The position numbers and the translations under genes were made by a program. A stretch of 10,442 nucleotides of DNA from the NCBI GenBank assembly GCA_030950835.1, contig JAUZQU010000100.1, positions 1 to 10,442 on the forward strand, given 5' to 3'. Shown here in pieces: positions 1 through 6,661 of the stretch. The notes beneath the pieces were generated by a model. The model saw only the letters and a program-made list of their open reading frames with translations, was not told the origin of the DNA and searched no databases. Origin of the DNA: Mariprofundaceae bacterium (GTDB taxonomy: Bacteria > Pseudomonadota > Zetaproteobacteria > Mariprofundales > Mariprofundaceae). The first letter of the stretch is position 1, and every line of letters begins with the position of its first letter.

Positions 1-1895
1 ATGGGCGAAGAAGGCAAGCCATCCAACATATCCAAAGGTTTATCAAAATTGCCACTTTGTTCATATGAACCATCAAAATTGGGCATTTCAAAATCATCAG
101 CATGCATGACTTTGGTTGCTTGAGCATCGGTATCAAAGGTCTCAGCATCCACATCTTCAATTTCTGTGAATCCATCCGTAGACATATCTTCAGCAAGACT
201 TATACTGTCATCAAAATCTGAGTCCTTTTCAACCACTTTAGGTTTATACTCACGTTCCGCAGGGTGCGCAGGTTCACGGCGCATCAACATCGCAATACCA
301 ATCATCAACAACAGAACCAACGCACCAAGCCCCGCGACTGCATACAACATCCAATCCGCAGCACCTTGGTCTTGCGCAACAGCAACTTTCGCTTTATCAC
401 GCTCATTCTCTAAACGCAGCAGCTTAATTTCTAAACGTTTGTTTTGTGCTTGAATCGCTGCCATATCCGCATTCACTACAGGTATTGAGGCTGCATTTGA
501 GGCAAGTTTTTCACCCTCCACCGTGTGTGACTCTTGTGATATGGCTGCTGCTGACTCCAAAGCAGTAATTTTTTTCTGCATAGCAGCCATAACAAGTTCT
601 TTTTCAGCCAGCTTTTTTGCAAAATCTTGCGTGGCTTGATCTACAGCCACGCTTGCATCTTGCTTCGCTTTTGTTATGCTTGCTTGAGTAAGTTTCGTTA
701 TTTTTCGTTTGGCTTCTTCTAATGCAGTGGCTTTTTCCACCTCATTCTGTGCTATTTTAGGCAATTTATTTTGGGCAGCCTGAACAGGCTTAGCTACTGG
801 TTTCTTCAACACAGACTCTGCTTCTTTGATGGCTTTTTTATTCGTACTAACAGGTTCTGCCTTTTTCAACTTCTCCGATATAGCTGGCGCTGCCAACATG
901 GGTTTCTTTGCACTACCCGTTGCCTGCTGCCCAATCCGAACACGACGTGTATAACGTGTACGCTGTGCCTCGGCTACTGCAGCATATTGCGGCTGCTGCA
1001 GCAATCCTTTCCATACTTGATTTTGTACAGCCAACCTTTGACTTGCCATAGCTGGCGTAATTTGCCTGACTTCCTTGGCAGACGGTACATCAAGGTAAGT
1101 CCCTGCTTTAATATTGTTGATATTACCATTATCGAATTTATCGCGATTTTTCTCAAACAGCGCCACCATCACTTGCTGCTGACTAAATGTATCATTCAAA
1201 CGCAAACGTTTGGCAACCGTAGTAATCGTATCACCATAAACCATAGGGCCATAACGCGCTGTACGCGCCCAGCCATCATAAGCACCGAATACTTTTTCTT
1301 CTTTTGTTACTTCCTCTTCAACCAGAATGTCTTCGAGATCTTCTTGCAAGTCAGCAAGTGGGTTCATCAAATCTTCGGGGGCTTTGGCAATAAAGGCTTG
1401 GGATGTGTTTGGGCGAACAGTGGCAGAGGTGATTGCTGGAATACGCTCGACTTTAGGTTTATCTTTTGCCGCTTGCAGACCACCTCGGGCTATTTCTAAA
1501 AACACAGGCATCTTTTTATAATGTGTTGAACGACCATAACGTACTTTTAACACCAGATTAAAAAACGCAGCATCCACAGCCGCTTCTGAACTTAAAGTAA
1601 TACGTGGGCCACGCTCATCATCCAACACGTCCACACGAATAGCATTGATTACACCATCACGATAAACTTCTAAAATTCGGTAGTCTGAAGCCGCTCCAAT
1701 CTCCACGGATGTTTGCGCCAAAGACTCGTCTGCATCAAGACTTAACGGAACCTCAGCATAAAAAGGCTCTCCCATATGGCTGGCTACATCAATCTGCCCA
1801 AAAGTGACTGCTTGAGCAGTTTGGATACCTGTTTGAACGCCCAATAGAACTAAACATACCAGTCCTAAAAAAACATGCATGATTCGCTGAAACAT
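1..1895 (-). CDS. fimV: FimV-like polar LysM protein, N-terminal 631 residues (3' end outside window)
   Basis: FimV-family proteins are inner-membrane, peptidoglycan-binding polar hubs that support type IV pilus assembly and twitching. Residues 1-29 form a signal peptide ending AQA. Residues 30-135 match the FimV N-terminal domain (VTFGQIDVAS, then GEPFYAEV). A LysM-like domain lies near 215-272 (YGPMVYGDTI, NGNINNIKAG). A Lys/Ala/Glu-rich region with coiled-coil character spans about 330-510, including a likely coil at 478-508. One membrane helix is at 515-537 (WMLYAVAG onward), followed by RR and an acidic cytoplasmic tail rich in Asp/Glu. The frame is open to the left edge, so the C-terminal TPR-like FimV domain is not seen. 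The start is ATG 1895, preceded by GAGGAGG five bases upstream. The gene follows asd by 50 bases, as in the known leuB-asd-fimV order. Family assignment is firm; a pilus role here is inferred. Confidence 0.87.
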   Translation of the reverse strand, partial: MFQRIMHVFLGLVCLVLLGVQTGIQTAQAVTFGQIDVASHMGEPFYAEVPLSLDADESLAQTSVEIGAASDYRILEVYRDGVINAIRVDVLDDERGPRITLSSEAAVDAAFFNLVLKVRYGRSTHYKKMPVFLEIARGGLQAAKDKPKVERIPAITSATVRPNTSQAFIAKAPEDLMNPLADLQEDLEDILVEEEVTKEEKVFGAYDGWARTARYGPMVYGDTITTVAKRLRLNDTFSQQQVMVALFEKNRDKFDNGNINNIKAGTYLDVPSAKEVRQITPAMASQRLAVQNQVWKGLLQQPQYAAVAEAQRTRYTRRVRIGQQATGSAKKPMLAAPAISEKLKKAEPVSTNKKAIKEAESVLKKPVAKPVQAAQNKLPKIAQNEVEKATALEEAKRKITKLTQASITKAKQDASVAVDQATQDFAKKLAEKELVMAAMQKKITALESAAAISQESHTVEGEKLASNAASIPVVNADMAAIQAQNKRLEIKLLRLENERDKAKVAVAQDQGAADWMLYAVAGLGALVLLLMIGIAMLMRREPAHPAEREYKPKVVEKDSDFDDSISLAEDMSTDGFTEIEDVDAETFDTDAQATKVMHADDFEMPNFDGSYEQSGNFDKPLDMLDGLPSSP

Positions 1896-1900
1896 GCCTG

Positions 1901-1907
1901 CCTCCTC
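1901..1907 (-). promoter_or_regulatory. Strong ribosome binding site of the fimV-like gene
   Basis: GAGGAGG on the minus strand, five bases before ATG 1895. It fixes this ATG as the start rather than the in-frame ATG five codons further in. Confidence 0.7.
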
Positions 1908-1945
1908 TACCTCAACCAATGTCTATTCCAAACTACGAAAAAACA

Positions 1946-3004
1946 TCAGCGAATTAAAATTTCCGCTATTTGTACAGCATTTAGAGCCGCACCTTTACGC
2001 ACATTATCGGCAACGACCCATAAGTGCAAGGAATTTCTGAAAGAATTGTCATTTCGGATTCGACTAACCCACACAGCATCTGTGCCTGCAGCCTCTGATG
2101 GCATGGCATAATCTTCAGTTGAAGGATCATCCACAACACAGATTCCTTCTGCATCCCCAAGCACTTCTCGCGCTTGATCTGCATCCATATCAGCAGTGAA
2201 AGTAACGTTCACTGCTTCAGAGTGACCATAAAACACGGGCACACGCACTGTAGTCGCGGTAACTGCAATATCTGCCTCCATGATTTTTACGGTCTCATCC
2301 ATCATTTTTCTCTCTTCCTTGGTATAGCCGTCTTCCATGAATACGTCAATGTGTGGAATGACATTAAAAGCAATACGCGCAGGAAAAACATCTGTCTTAG
2401 CTTCTTCCCCGTTCAACAAAGATCTGGTTTGCTGTGCCAATTCTTCAATCGCAGGTGCACCTGCGCCAGATACCGCCTGATATGTGGATACATTCACCCG
2501 CTCAATCGGCACCACATCATGCAATGGTTTAAGTGCCACCACCATTTGAATCGTCGAGCAATTCGGATTGGCAATGATACGATTCTGCCTTGCCATTTCC
2601 AAGGCATGTGGATTCACCTCTGGCACGACCAAAGCAACGGTCTCATCCATACGCCAGGCACTTGAATTATCCACCACATAACAACCCGCTTCAGCAAATC
2701 TAGGCGCATGTTCTAAAGAACGCTCTCCACCTGCTGAAAACAAAGCAATATCCACACCTTCAGGGTCAAAAGTGTCCAAGTCTTGCACCACAATATCTTT
2801 GCCATCAAATTCAAGCGTAGAACCAGCGCTGCGGCTTGATGCCACAACAATCATCTTGGATATAGGGAACTTACGCTCCGCCAATATCTCAAGCATGGTC
2901 TTACCAACCGTACCCGTTGCTCCGATCACCGCCACCACATAACCAGCTTCTTTTTCAGGTAAAAAACGTTCCATATCTACACCACTCATACTATTTGTTT
3001 TCAC
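1946..3004 (-). CDS. asd: Aspartate-semialdehyde dehydrogenase
   Basis: Reduces L-aspartyl-4-phosphate to L-aspartate 4-semialdehyde with NADPH, the branch point to lysine/diaminopimelate, threonine and methionine. Numbered from GTG 3004 (352 residues): the Rossmann nucleotide loop GATGTVG is at 28-34, SSRSAG follows at 56-61, the active-site Cys is C149 in NPNCSTIQ, GAGAPAIEEL lies at 180-189, and the RVPVFYGHS segment supplies H261, near the substrate-binding site in this family. I chose GTG because it overlaps the leuB stop as GTGA and has GGAG eight bases upstream. ATG 2989 (347 residues) or ATG 2974 (342 residues, closest to usual family length) are possible instead; neither has a good binding site, and the conserved part begins only after residue 20. 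The protein is complete with all motifs intact. It is translationally coupled to leuB and followed by the fimV-like gene. Confidence 0.94.
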   Translation of the reverse strand: MKTNSMSGVDMERFLPEKEAGYVVAVIGATGTVGKTMLEILAERKFPISKMIVVASSRSAGSTLEFDGKDIVVQDLDTFDPEGVDIALFSAGGERSLEHAPRFAEAGCYVVDNSSAWRMDETVALVVPEVNPHALEMARQNRIIANPNCSTIQMVVALKPLHDVVPIERVNVSTYQAVSGAGAPAIEELAQQTRSLLNGEEAKTDVFPARIAFNVIPHIDVFMEDGYTKEERKMMDETVKIMEADIAVTATTVRVPVFYGHSEAVNVTFTADMDADQAREVLGDAEGICVVDDPSTEDYAMPSEAAGTDAVWVSRIRNDNSFRNSLHLWVVADNVRKGAALNAVQIAEILIR

Positions 3005-4080
3005 GCTAAATTCTCCAAAGCTGCACACACTGCATCACCCATAGCTGAACAAGTCACAAATGCCTTGCCATCCGATAAATCAACGGTGCGCACACCTGCA
3101 TCCAAGGTGTTTTCAACTGCCTGCTCAACTTTTTCTGCCAAATCAACCCTACCAAGTGAAAAACGCAACATCATTGCTACAGAAAGAATCGTCGCCAAGG
3201 GATTTGCCTTGTTTTCACCCGCGATATCTGGTGCAGAACCATGAATCGGCTCATACATCGCAAATTCTTCGCCAATCGAAGCCGATGGCAACATACCAAT
3301 CGAGCCAGTCAACATGGAAGCCTCATCGGACAAAATGTCACCAAACAAATTGCCCGTCACAATCACATCAAATTGTTTGGGATTACGAATCAACTGCATC
3401 GCCGCAGTGTCCACATACATATGTGATAATTCCACGTCAGCAAACTCATTTTGAGGCACTTCAGTGACAATTTCACGCCACAATTCAGAGACTTCCAACA
3501 CATTCGCCTTTTCTACGCTACACACTTTGTTCGAACGCAAACGCGCCGCCTCAAAAGCTTTACGCGCAATGCGTCGCACTTCGGATTCACAGTAACGCAT
3601 AGTATTAAAACCAGAGCGTTCACCCTTATATTCCTCAAAACCACGCGGTTGCCCAAAATAAATGCCTGAAACCAGCTCGCGCACCACCAAAATGTCCACA
3701 CCCTGCACCACTTCGGGTTTAAGCGTTGAAGCATCCAATAATTGGTCAAATACTTTAGTCGGACGATAATTGGCGTACAAACCCAAATCTTCACGAATAC
3801 GCAATAAACCAGCTTCAGGGCGCAAAGGTTTGTCCAATGCTTCCCATTTCGGACCACCCACCGCACCCAAAAGTACGGCATCCGAAGCTTTCACCAAGGC
3901 TTGGGTTGAAGCTGGATACGGGTCTTGCTCAGCATCATAAGCTGCGCCGCCAATCGTAGCGTGTTGCCATGTGGCATTCAGGGCAAACTTGTCATTCAAG
4001 ACAGCCAATACTTTTAATGCTTCATCCACAATCTCCAAGCCAATTCCATCACCCGGTAACACAGCAATTTTCAACGACAT
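3001..4080 (-). CDS. leuB: 3-isopropylmalate dehydrogenase
   Basis: Third step of leucine synthesis: oxidises and decarboxylates (2R,3S)-3-isopropylmalate to 4-methyl-2-oxopentanoate using NAD+ and Mg2+/Mn2+; cytoplasmic. Length is 359 residues, normal for the family. Visible landmarks, numbered from ATG 4080, are the N-terminal GDGIG loop (10-14); GAVGGPKW; substrate-binding arginines R94 and R106 (LRIRED, NYRP) and R134 (VVRE); Y141 in GIYFG; K191; metal-binding D224, D248 and D252 (SHMYVD, FGDILSDEAS); and the NAD-binding HGSAPDIAG loop. The frame can be extended two codons to a TTG at 4086, but GGTGA sits nine bases before ATG 4080 and only three before the TTG. It is the first gene of its transcription block; leuC and leuD are not next to it. 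Its TGA stop overlaps the proposed asd start. Confidence 0.96.
   Translation of the reverse strand: MSLKIAVLPGDGIGLEIVDEALKVLAVLNDKFALNATWQHATIGGAAYDAEQDPYPASTQALVKASDAVLLGAVGGPKWEALDKPLRPEAGLLRIREDLGLYANYRPTKVFDQLLDASTLKPEVVQGVDILVVRELVSGIYFGQPRGFEEYKGERSGFNTMRYCESEVRRIARKAFEAARLRSNKVCSVEKANVLEVSELWREIVTEVPQNEFADVELSHMYVDTAAMQLIRNPKQFDVIVTGNLFGDILSDEASMLTGSIGMLPSASIGEEFAMYEPIHGSAPDIAGENKANPLATILSVAMMLRFSLGRVDLAEKVEQAVENTLDAGVRTVDLSDGKAFVTCSAMGDAVCAALENLA
3013..3016 (-). promoter_or_regulatory. Ribosome binding site inside leuB that decides the asd start
   Basis: GGAG on the minus strand, eight bases before GTG 3004. That GTG overlaps the leuB TGA as GTGA, a classic coupling arrangement. The later ATGs at 2989 and 2974 lack a comparable site. 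Confidence 0.5.
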
Positions 4081-4115
4081 ATTCAACGCTCACCTTTATC
4101 CAAAATATTCGGCGC

Positions 4116-4144
4116 AGCATAAGGTTATCATGCCACAAGCGCAA
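4116..4144 (-). promoter_or_regulatory. Possible leuB promoter
   Basis: On the minus strand TTGCGC (4144-4139), a 17-base spacer and TATGCT (4121-4116), 36 bases before ATG 4080. The -35 matches the sigma70 consensus poorly and the -10 moderately. A promoter is expected here because leuB starts a block and faces away from the next gene. Confidence 0.3.
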
Positions 4145-4173
4145 ATGCAGCGCTGACAAGCAGTGTTTACTAC

Positions 4174-4201
4174 TTGATACTAGGCTTAGAAAACGTACTA
4201 T
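4174..4201 (+). promoter_or_regulatory. Sigma70-like promoter of the plus-strand envelope block
   Basis: TTGATA (4174-4179), a 16-base spacer and TACTAT (4196-4201). Both boxes are close to consensus. The predicted transcript would begin near 4208 and leave a leader of about 50 bases, with AAGGGG (4248-4253) five bases before ATG 4259. It could drive all genes to pgsA, as no terminator is seen between them. Confidence 0.5.
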
Positions 4202-4258
4202 GGCTTGCTGTAAAAAAGTTTTTAGTCACCAAGCATACGTAAGAAAAAAGGGGTTATC

Positions 4259-4606
4259 ATGGATGCAAACGCTGTAAAACAAGCTGTTCGTGAAGGGAAA
4301 TCAATCACAGGAGAAGATTTGTCAGGCCTTGATCTTGCAGGTTTTGACCTGAGCAACGCCGATTTGAACAAATGTAACCTGCGTGAAACCAATCTTAATG
4401 GTGCTAATTTAAGCAATAGCAAACTCATCAACTGCGACCTACGCAAGGCAAACCTCAAAGAAGCCAACCTCTTTCGTGCTGACTTGTCAGGCACCAGACT
4501 TCGCCGTGCCAACTTAACAGGCAGCATTCGTTTAGAGTGCACCATCAATCAATCAGCACTTAAAGGTGCCATCATCACTGGTGATACACCCTACCTTGAG
4601 GATTAA
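4259..4606 (+). CDS. Small pentapeptide-repeat protein
   Basis: The 115-residue protein has a short polar N-terminus (1-18), then a run with Leu at every fifth position from L21 to L86: fourteen uninterrupted pentapeptides of the A(D/N)LXX type (for example NADLN, GANLS, KANLK, RANLT). The family folds into a right-handed quadrilateral beta-helix with about four pentapeptides per turn, so this would make about three and a half turns. A non-repeat tail of about 25 residues ends PYLED. There is no signal peptide or membrane helix, so it is probably cytoplasmic. Biochemical roles in the family are mostly unknown; some larger members mimic DNA and protect gyrase (Qnr, MfpA), but nothing here identifies that activity. 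It is the first gene of the plus-strand block, eight bases before the next start, with a good binding site (AAGGGG). Confidence 0.88.
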   Translation: MDANAVKQAVREGKSITGEDLSGLDLAGFDLSNADLNKCNLRETNLNGANLSNSKLINCDLRKANLKEANLFRADLSGTRLRRANLTGSIRLECTINQSALKGAIITGDTPYLED

Positions 4607-4614
4607 AATATACC

Positions 4615-5064
4615 ATGAGCCAACACAATGTTTTATCCTTACCCGGTGCCTTTCCTTTGCACCAAGACAAGCGTTATATCAGCGAAAGCGAATGGGTGAT
4701 TTGGAAGCTTTTATGCCGCCCTTTAAGCAGCTTACCTGAAAATACAGCCGAAGAGTTATACCATATTACTGGCAGTCAAATCAGTGTGCAGCGCTGCGGC
4801 GAACTGATTCGCATCACCAACATTGCAACGTTAACAGGCATAGGCACTTGGATTGCCCGTTTGTTGGCAGAGTGTGACTTTGATGTGAACGAAGTTTGCG
4901 ACAAACCCGCAGAAGTCTTGCTCGAAAGCATCAATAAACGTCTTGGTTACGCACTATGCAACCAGGCCAGCATACGCGCCTTTGAAGCATTACAATTACA
5001 ATGGCGTGGTGAAGAAGAAAAAGCCAAGCAAACAGCCAAACAAGCGGAGCAAAAAAAACCATGA
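4615..5064 (+). CDS. Unrecognised 149-residue protein coupled to hldD
   Basis: I do not recognise this gene. It has no signal peptide or membrane helix and looks cytoplasmic. Residues 21-70 contain a compact hydrophobic segment (SEWVIWKLL, then VQRCGELIRI). Residues 72-112 read like a helix-hairpin-helix unit: a TLTGIGTWIARLL turn, then DKPAEVLLESINKRLGY, reminiscent of HhH/DUF4332-type domains; this likeness is from memory only. There are five cysteines (34, 61, 87, 95, 115). The C-terminus from about 132 is a charged, Lys/Glu/Gln/Ala-rich tail (GEEEKAKQTAKQAEQKK). GAGGA lies twelve bases before the ATG, rather far. The TGA overlaps the hldD ATG as ATGA, so the two are very probably translated together. 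Codon use resembles the neighbours, and its tight position in a block supports a real gene. Confidence 0.82.
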   Translation: MSQHNVLSLPGAFPLHQDKRYISESEWVIWKLLCRPLSSLPENTAEELYHITGSQISVQRCGELIRITNIATLTGIGTWIARLLAECDFDVNEVCDKPAEVLLESINKRLGYALCNQASIRAFEALQLQWRGEEEKAKQTAKQAEQKKP

Positions 5065-6020
5065 AAGAACGTATTTTAATCACAGGTGGTGCTGGTTTTA
5101 TCGGCTCTAACCTTGCAGCGGCCTTGCTTAAACGCCCCAATACTGATGTGGTCATTGCTGATGATTTTTCTTCGGGAGACTGGCGTAACCTGATTGATGT
5201 GGATTGCGAAGTTCGCGCTGTCTTTTGTGATGATACACAGCTATTGCAAGACATTGCCAACGGGCATTTTAGCGCGATTTACCATGAAGCAGCGATTACG
5301 GACACTACGGTGATGGATCAAAAGCTGATGATGAATGTCAATACCGATGCTTTTGCAGCCTTGCTTGAAGCTTCTGCCCAAAGTGGTACCCGTGTGATCT
5401 ACGCCTCATCGGCAGGAACCTATGGCAACAGCCCAGCACCCAACTGCATAGGCTCAGGTGAAGAGCCTGAAAACATTTATGGCTTCTCCAAGCTTGCCAT
5501 GGACAGAATCGCCGCACGTTGGTACGACAAACATCCTTCTAGCATCATTGGTTTACGTTATTTCAATGTTTATGGCCCAGGTGAACACCACAAAAACGAA
5601 AGAGATGGCACCAAAACAGCATCCATGATGTTGCAATGGTACCAATGTATTCAAGCAGGCAACCCCATCAAAGCATTTGAGCATGGCGAACAACGCCGCG
5701 ACTTTGTTTACATCGGTGATGTGATTGGAGCTAACCTTGCTGCCCTTGAATCTTCCCGCTCAGGTGTGTGTAATGTAGGCTCAGGCAAAGCCCGCAGCTA
5801 CAATGATATTATAAATAACCTCAATCGCACATTATCCATCCAACATCCTGTAGAATTCATCCACAACCCCTTCCCCTTCTTCCAAGACCATACCGAAGCG
5901 GATTTAACGGAAACATCTGCCCTACTACACTGGCAACCCCAATGGAGCCTTGAGCAAGGTATGGATGACTACATCAAACTCTTAGAAAAAGGTCATCGTG
6001 GACCACTGGAAACAGCATGA
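5061..6020 (+). CDS. hldD: ADP-L-glycero-D-manno-heptose 6-epimerase
   Basis: Converts ADP-D-glycero- to ADP-L-glycero-beta-D-manno-heptose, the last step in making the heptose donor for the LPS inner core; cytoplasmic, NADP-dependent, extended short-chain dehydrogenase/epimerase fold. The 319 residues show the nucleotide loop TGGAGFIGSN (8-17), YHEAA (74-78), YASSAGTYG (114-122), the YxxxK pair Y140/K144, RYFNVYGPGEHHK (166-178) and RDFVYIGDV (213-221). Y140 and K178 fall at the same numbers as the catalytic pair I recall for the E. coli enzyme. Between K178 and the conserved SM motif there are several extra residues (NERDGTKT region), slightly longer than in E. coli. A generic NAD-dependent sugar epimerase is the alternative, but the K178 context and C-terminal FQDHTEADL favour HldD. 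ATGA overlaps join it to the genes on both sides. hldE, its pathway partner, is not in the window. Confidence 0.88.
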   Translation: MKERILITGGAGFIGSNLAAALLKRPNTDVVIADDFSSGDWRNLIDVDCEVRAVFCDDTQLLQDIANGHFSAIYHEAAITDTTVMDQKLMMNVNTDAFAALLEASAQSGTRVIYASSAGTYGNSPAPNCIGSGEEPENIYGFSKLAMDRIAARWYDKHPSSIIGLRYFNVYGPGEHHKNERDGTKTASMMLQWYQCIQAGNPIKAFEHGEQRRDFVYIGDVIGANLAALESSRSGVCNVGSGKARSYNDIINNLNRTLSIQHPVEFIHNPFPFFQDHTEADLTETSALLHWQPQWSLEQGMDDYIKLLEKGHRGPLETA

Positions 6021-6319
6021 AAATATATGTGTTCACCCTACTCTTCCTGTTCTTAAGCGGTTGCTTAAACACACAAATTCATCAAGGTAATGTCATCGAC
6101 CCTGATACCATTTGGCTCATTCAAGAAGGTGATACCCGCTTTGCCATTGAATCTGAATTGGGTTCACCCATGGTTCAAGATGCCCAACATCCTGAACGTG
6201 CTTTGTATATCGAAGACTTTTATAATGAAGCAACAGGCGAATCCTACACTCGCGGCATCCGCGTGACTTACGACACTGCATGGAGAGCCGAAAGCATTCA
6301 GCGTTTCGGCTTTGAATAA
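6017..6319 (+). CDS. BamE/SmpA/OmlA-like outer-membrane lipoprotein
   Basis: The 100-residue lipoprotein has a short signal sequence with lipobox LSGC, so the mature N-terminus is lipidated C16. The +2 residue is Leu, not Asp, which predicts sorting to the outer membrane. The mature part resembles the BamE fold: QGNVIDPDTIWLIQEGDTR (23-41), ELGSPMVQD (47-55), RALYIEDFY (61-69) and RGIRVTYD (79-86). BamE is a small subunit of the Bam complex that inserts outer-membrane beta-barrels; this member may be BamE itself or one of several small paralogues, so I give no symbol. It overlaps hldD as ATGA, which fits an envelope-assembly role. It is complete, with no oddities. Confidence 0.8.
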   Translation: MKIYVFTLLFLFLSGCLNTQIHQGNVIDPDTIWLIQEGDTRFAIESELGSPMVQDAQHPERALYIEDFYNEATGESYTRGIRVTYDTAWRAESIQRFGFE

Positions 6320-6340
6320 GTCGCGTAAAAGAGGTTAATC

Positions 6341-6622
6341 ATGGCAAAGAAAAGAGTCCCAGGGCAACGCTCCAGCCTTGCTTTATTATTAAGCAGTATT
6401 TGGACGATATTAGGTTTGTTTGTGCTTATTGTTGGACATGTAATTATTGTCTTTTATATTTATGGAAAAATGGATGATAGTGATGCCTTAGCTGAACTTG
6501 CTGCATTTATACCCTTTTTAGAGCCACAATACTTTTATATTGTCGCAGGTTTAGCCATTTTAGTGGATATTTGGGCTATCATTAGTCAAAAACGTGCTTA
6601 TGAAAAACAGTTTCAGCGATAA
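6341..6622 (+). CDS. Unrecognised 93-residue protein with two membrane helices
   Basis: I do not recognise this gene. The N-terminus is basic (MAKKRVPGQR), followed by a long hydrophobic stretch at about 13-41 (one membrane helix), an acidic connector with DDSDALAEL (45-53), a second helix at about 61-82 (YFYIVAGLAILVDIWAII), and a basic end (KRAYEKQFQR). The positive residues at both ends put both termini in the cytoplasm by the positive-inside rule, with the acidic loop outside. AGAGG seven bases before ATG is a good binding site. It lies 21 bases after the lipoprotein and about 39 before pgsA in the same block. Function is unknown; context suggests the inner membrane. Confidence 0.78.
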   Translation: MAKKRVPGQRSSLALLLSSIWTILGLFVLIVGHVIIVFYIYGKMDDSDALAELAAFIPFLEPQYFYIVAGLAILVDIWAIISQKRAYEKQFQR

Positions 6623-6661
6623 AAGCTTTACTCTAAGCAAGCTTTGTCCAAAGTGCGTCGT

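Noticed and set aside
166..453. 95-codon plus-strand open frame
   Set aside because: Antisense to the coiled-coil, membrane helix and acidic tail of the fimV-like gene; Ser/Ala-rich low-complexity translation with no domain.
771..1499. 242-codon open frame on the plus strand
   Set aside because: It is antisense to the fimV-like gene, whose signal peptide, FimV domain, LysM and membrane helix are clear. The translation is rich in Cys, Phe, His and Trp without any domain, typical of a shadow frame.
2174..2665. 163-codon plus-strand open frame
   Set aside because: Antisense to asd; His/Cys-rich translation mirrors the other strand and shows no motif.
3513..3881. 122-codon minus-strand open frame inside leuB
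   Set aside because: Same strand but shifted frame within a fully conserved leuB; no independent binding site or domain.
6622..6645. Inverted repeat AAAGCTT / AAGCTTT between the two-helix protein gene and pgsA, considered as a terminator
   Set aside because: Seven-base AT-rich stem with a 10-base loop and no T-run; too weak for a terminator, and pgsA follows closely on the same strand.
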